Below are positions 4,472-5,537 of a stretch of 5,537 nt of DNA, one piece after another. A program made the translations under genes and the position numbers. The stretch is taken from NCBI GenBank assembly GCA_021129835.1, contig JAJOKM010000027.1:1-5537 (forward strand). The letters are read 5' to 3'. The notes under the pieces are model-generated. The model saw only the letters and a program-made list of their open reading frames with translations, searched no databases and was not told the origin of the DNA. This stretch comes from Thermodesulfovibrionales bacterium (GTDB taxonomy: Bacteria > Nitrospirota > Thermodesulfovibrionia > Thermodesulfovibrionales > Dissulfurispiraceae). Positions within the stretch are counted from its first letter, which is position 1, and each line of letters starts with the position of its first letter.

Positions 4472-5485
4472 TTACGCCTTTGACTTGTCTACCACTTTGC
4501 CTCTTTCCAGCCATGACATCATGCCCCTTAATTTTGATCCAACCTCTTCAATTGGATGTTCTTCGCCTTTCCGCGTTAGGGCGTTAAAAACAGGTTTATT
4601 TGCTTTGCACTCCAATATCCATTCCCTTGCAAAGATGCCGTCCTGGATATCTCCTAAAATCTTTTTCATCTCTTTTTTGGTCTCTTCTGTGATGATACGA
4701 CGGCCCCTTGTAAGATCTCCATACTGGGCGGTATTGCTGATAGAATACCTCATATTAGAAATGCCACCCTCATAAATGAGATCAACGATAAGCTTTACCT
4801 CATGAAGGCATTCAAAGTATGCCATCTCAGGGGCATAACCAGCCTCTACCAGTGTCTCGAATCCTGCCTGAATTAGCGATGTGAGACCTCCGCAAAGAAC
4901 GACCTGCTCACCAAAGAGGTCTGTCTCGACTTCTTCTTTAAATGTCGTCTCTATAATCCCTGCCCTTCCTCCTCCAATAGCAGATGCGTAGGCAATGGCT
5001 ACCTCCTTTGTATTTTTCGATATATCTTGATGAATTGCTATCAGACATGGAACACCGCTTCCTCCGGTATATTCAGCCCTCACTATATGTCCAGGACCCT
5101 TTGGAGCGACCATAAATACATTAGTATCCGATAATGGCACTATTTGCCCAAAATGGATATTAAAGCCGTGCGCAAAGGCAAGATATGCCTCTTTTTTCAT
5201 GTGCTGGGCTATTTCGTTATCGTAGACATAGGATTGCGATTCATCAGGCAGCAGGACCATTATTATATCCGCAATCTTGGCAGCCTCTGCTGGTGTTACG
5301 ACATCAAATCCTGCTGCAACTGCTTTGTCCCAGCTGGAACCTCGTCTCGATCCGACGACTACATCCATTCCACTGTCTCTAAGGTTGTTTGCATGAGCAT
5401 GTCCCTGGCTGCCATATCCGATTATCGCAATCTTCTTTCCTTTCAGGGCATCATGGTTAGTATCTTTGTCGTAATAGATCTTCAT
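4472..5485 (-). CDS. ilvC: Ketol-acid reductoisomerase, class I
   Basis: This cytosolic enzyme converts acetolactate or acetohydroxybutyrate to the dihydroxy acids of valine, leucine and isoleucine synthesis, using Mg2+ and usually NADPH. The 337-residue length is that of class I enzymes. The Rossmann motif GYGSQG is at 23-28. The cofactor loop GSRRGSSW (45-52) has Arg47/48 and Ser50/51, which suits the 2'-phosphate of NADPH. AHGF is at 105-108 and PKGPGH at 128-133. Metal ligands are Asp189, Glu193, Glu225 and Glu229, and the substrate serine is in YSISNTAQYG (247-256). The ATG (5485-5483) follows TAAGGAGG (complement of 5493-5500) by seven bases, an excellent site. The upstream neighbour is outside the window, so linkage to ilvBN cannot be judged. 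The AT-rich bases 5501-5530 could hold a -10 box, but none stands out. Confidence 0.99.
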   Translation of the reverse strand: MKIYYDKDTNHDALKGKKIAIIGYGSQGHAHANNLRDSGMDVVVGSRRGSSWDKAVAAGFDVVTPAEAAKIADIIMVLLPDESQSYVYDNEIAQHMKKEAYLAFAHGFNIHFGQIVPLSDTNVFMVAPKGPGHIVRAEYTGGSGVPCLIAIHQDISKNTKEVAIAYASAIGGGRAGIIETTFKEEVETDLFGEQVVLCGGLTSLIQAGFETLVEAGYAPEMAYFECLHEVKLIVDLIYEGGISNMRYSISNTAQYGDLTRGRRIITEETKKEMKKILGDIQDGIFAREWILECKANKPVFNALTRKGEEHPIEEVGSKLRGMMSWLERGKVVDKSKA

Positions 5486-5537
5486 AGTTTTGCCTCCTTA
5501 TTGATGTTTATATTTAATATAACAATATAACACATTC

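Noticed and set aside
4472..5485. NADH-preferring ketol-acid reductoisomerase
   Set aside because: The cofactor loop (45-52) has Arg47, Arg48, Ser50 and Ser51 and no acidic residue, which favours ordinary NADPH use.
5144..5530. 128-codon plus-strand open frame opposite ilvC
   Set aside because: It is entirely antisense to the N-terminal half of a well-conserved ilvC and its upstream region, with no family resemblance.

Overview
The window is a bacterial chromosomal segment of moderate, slightly AT-leaning composition with strong AGGAG-type ribosome binding sites. Most of it is the streptomycin (str) operon, read on the minus strand in the order rpsL (S12), rpsG (S7), fusA (EF-G) and tuf (EF-Tu, only its first 36 codons inside the window). 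Upstream, on the plus strand, lie a 64-codon cysteine-rich gene of the DUF6485 type and a tRNA-Leu(CAA) gene with its CCA encoded. A complete ilvC (class I ketol-acid reductoisomerase) sits at the far end on the minus strand, convergent with the tRNA. The genes do not fix the phylum. The DUF6485-type protein and the many intergenic palindromes fit lineages such as Nitrospirota, Planctomycetota (anammox-like), Desulfobacterota or Omnitrophota, but this is a weak inference.

Layout: 1-110 tuf start (-); 111-217 gap with an inverted-repeat element; 218-2296 fusA (-); 2312-2785 rpsG (-); 2786-3050 a long intra-operon gap with a candidate structured RNA; 3051-3422 rpsL (-); 3423-3931 a 509-bp non-coding region with the operon promoter, three palindromic repeats and a promoter for the small gene; 3932-4126 DUF6485-type gene (+); 4235-4321 tRNA-Leu (+); 4359-4451 a MITE-like inverted-repeat element; 4472-5485 ilvC (-).

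The str genes work together in translation: S12 and S7 are 30S proteins for decoding and head assembly, and EF-Tu and EF-G drive tRNA delivery and translocation. No rpoC precedes rpsL; the operon seems to start at its own TTGACA promoter facing a repeat-rich gap.

The two most interesting signals are non-coding. (1) A 99-nt three-way-junction RNA candidate precedes rpsG, in the intercistronic position where S7 feeds back on the str mRNA in E. coli. Its pairing pattern (G:U on the minus strand, mismatches on the plus) points to the strand carrying the operon. (2) Two intergenic elements about 4.2 kb apart share a 14-nt border differing at one base, but have unrelated hairpin cores, each built from a different 7-nt word. 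One of them also has short terminal inverted repeats flanked by a 6-bp direct repeat. This looks like a small mobile or repeat family with a replaceable core.
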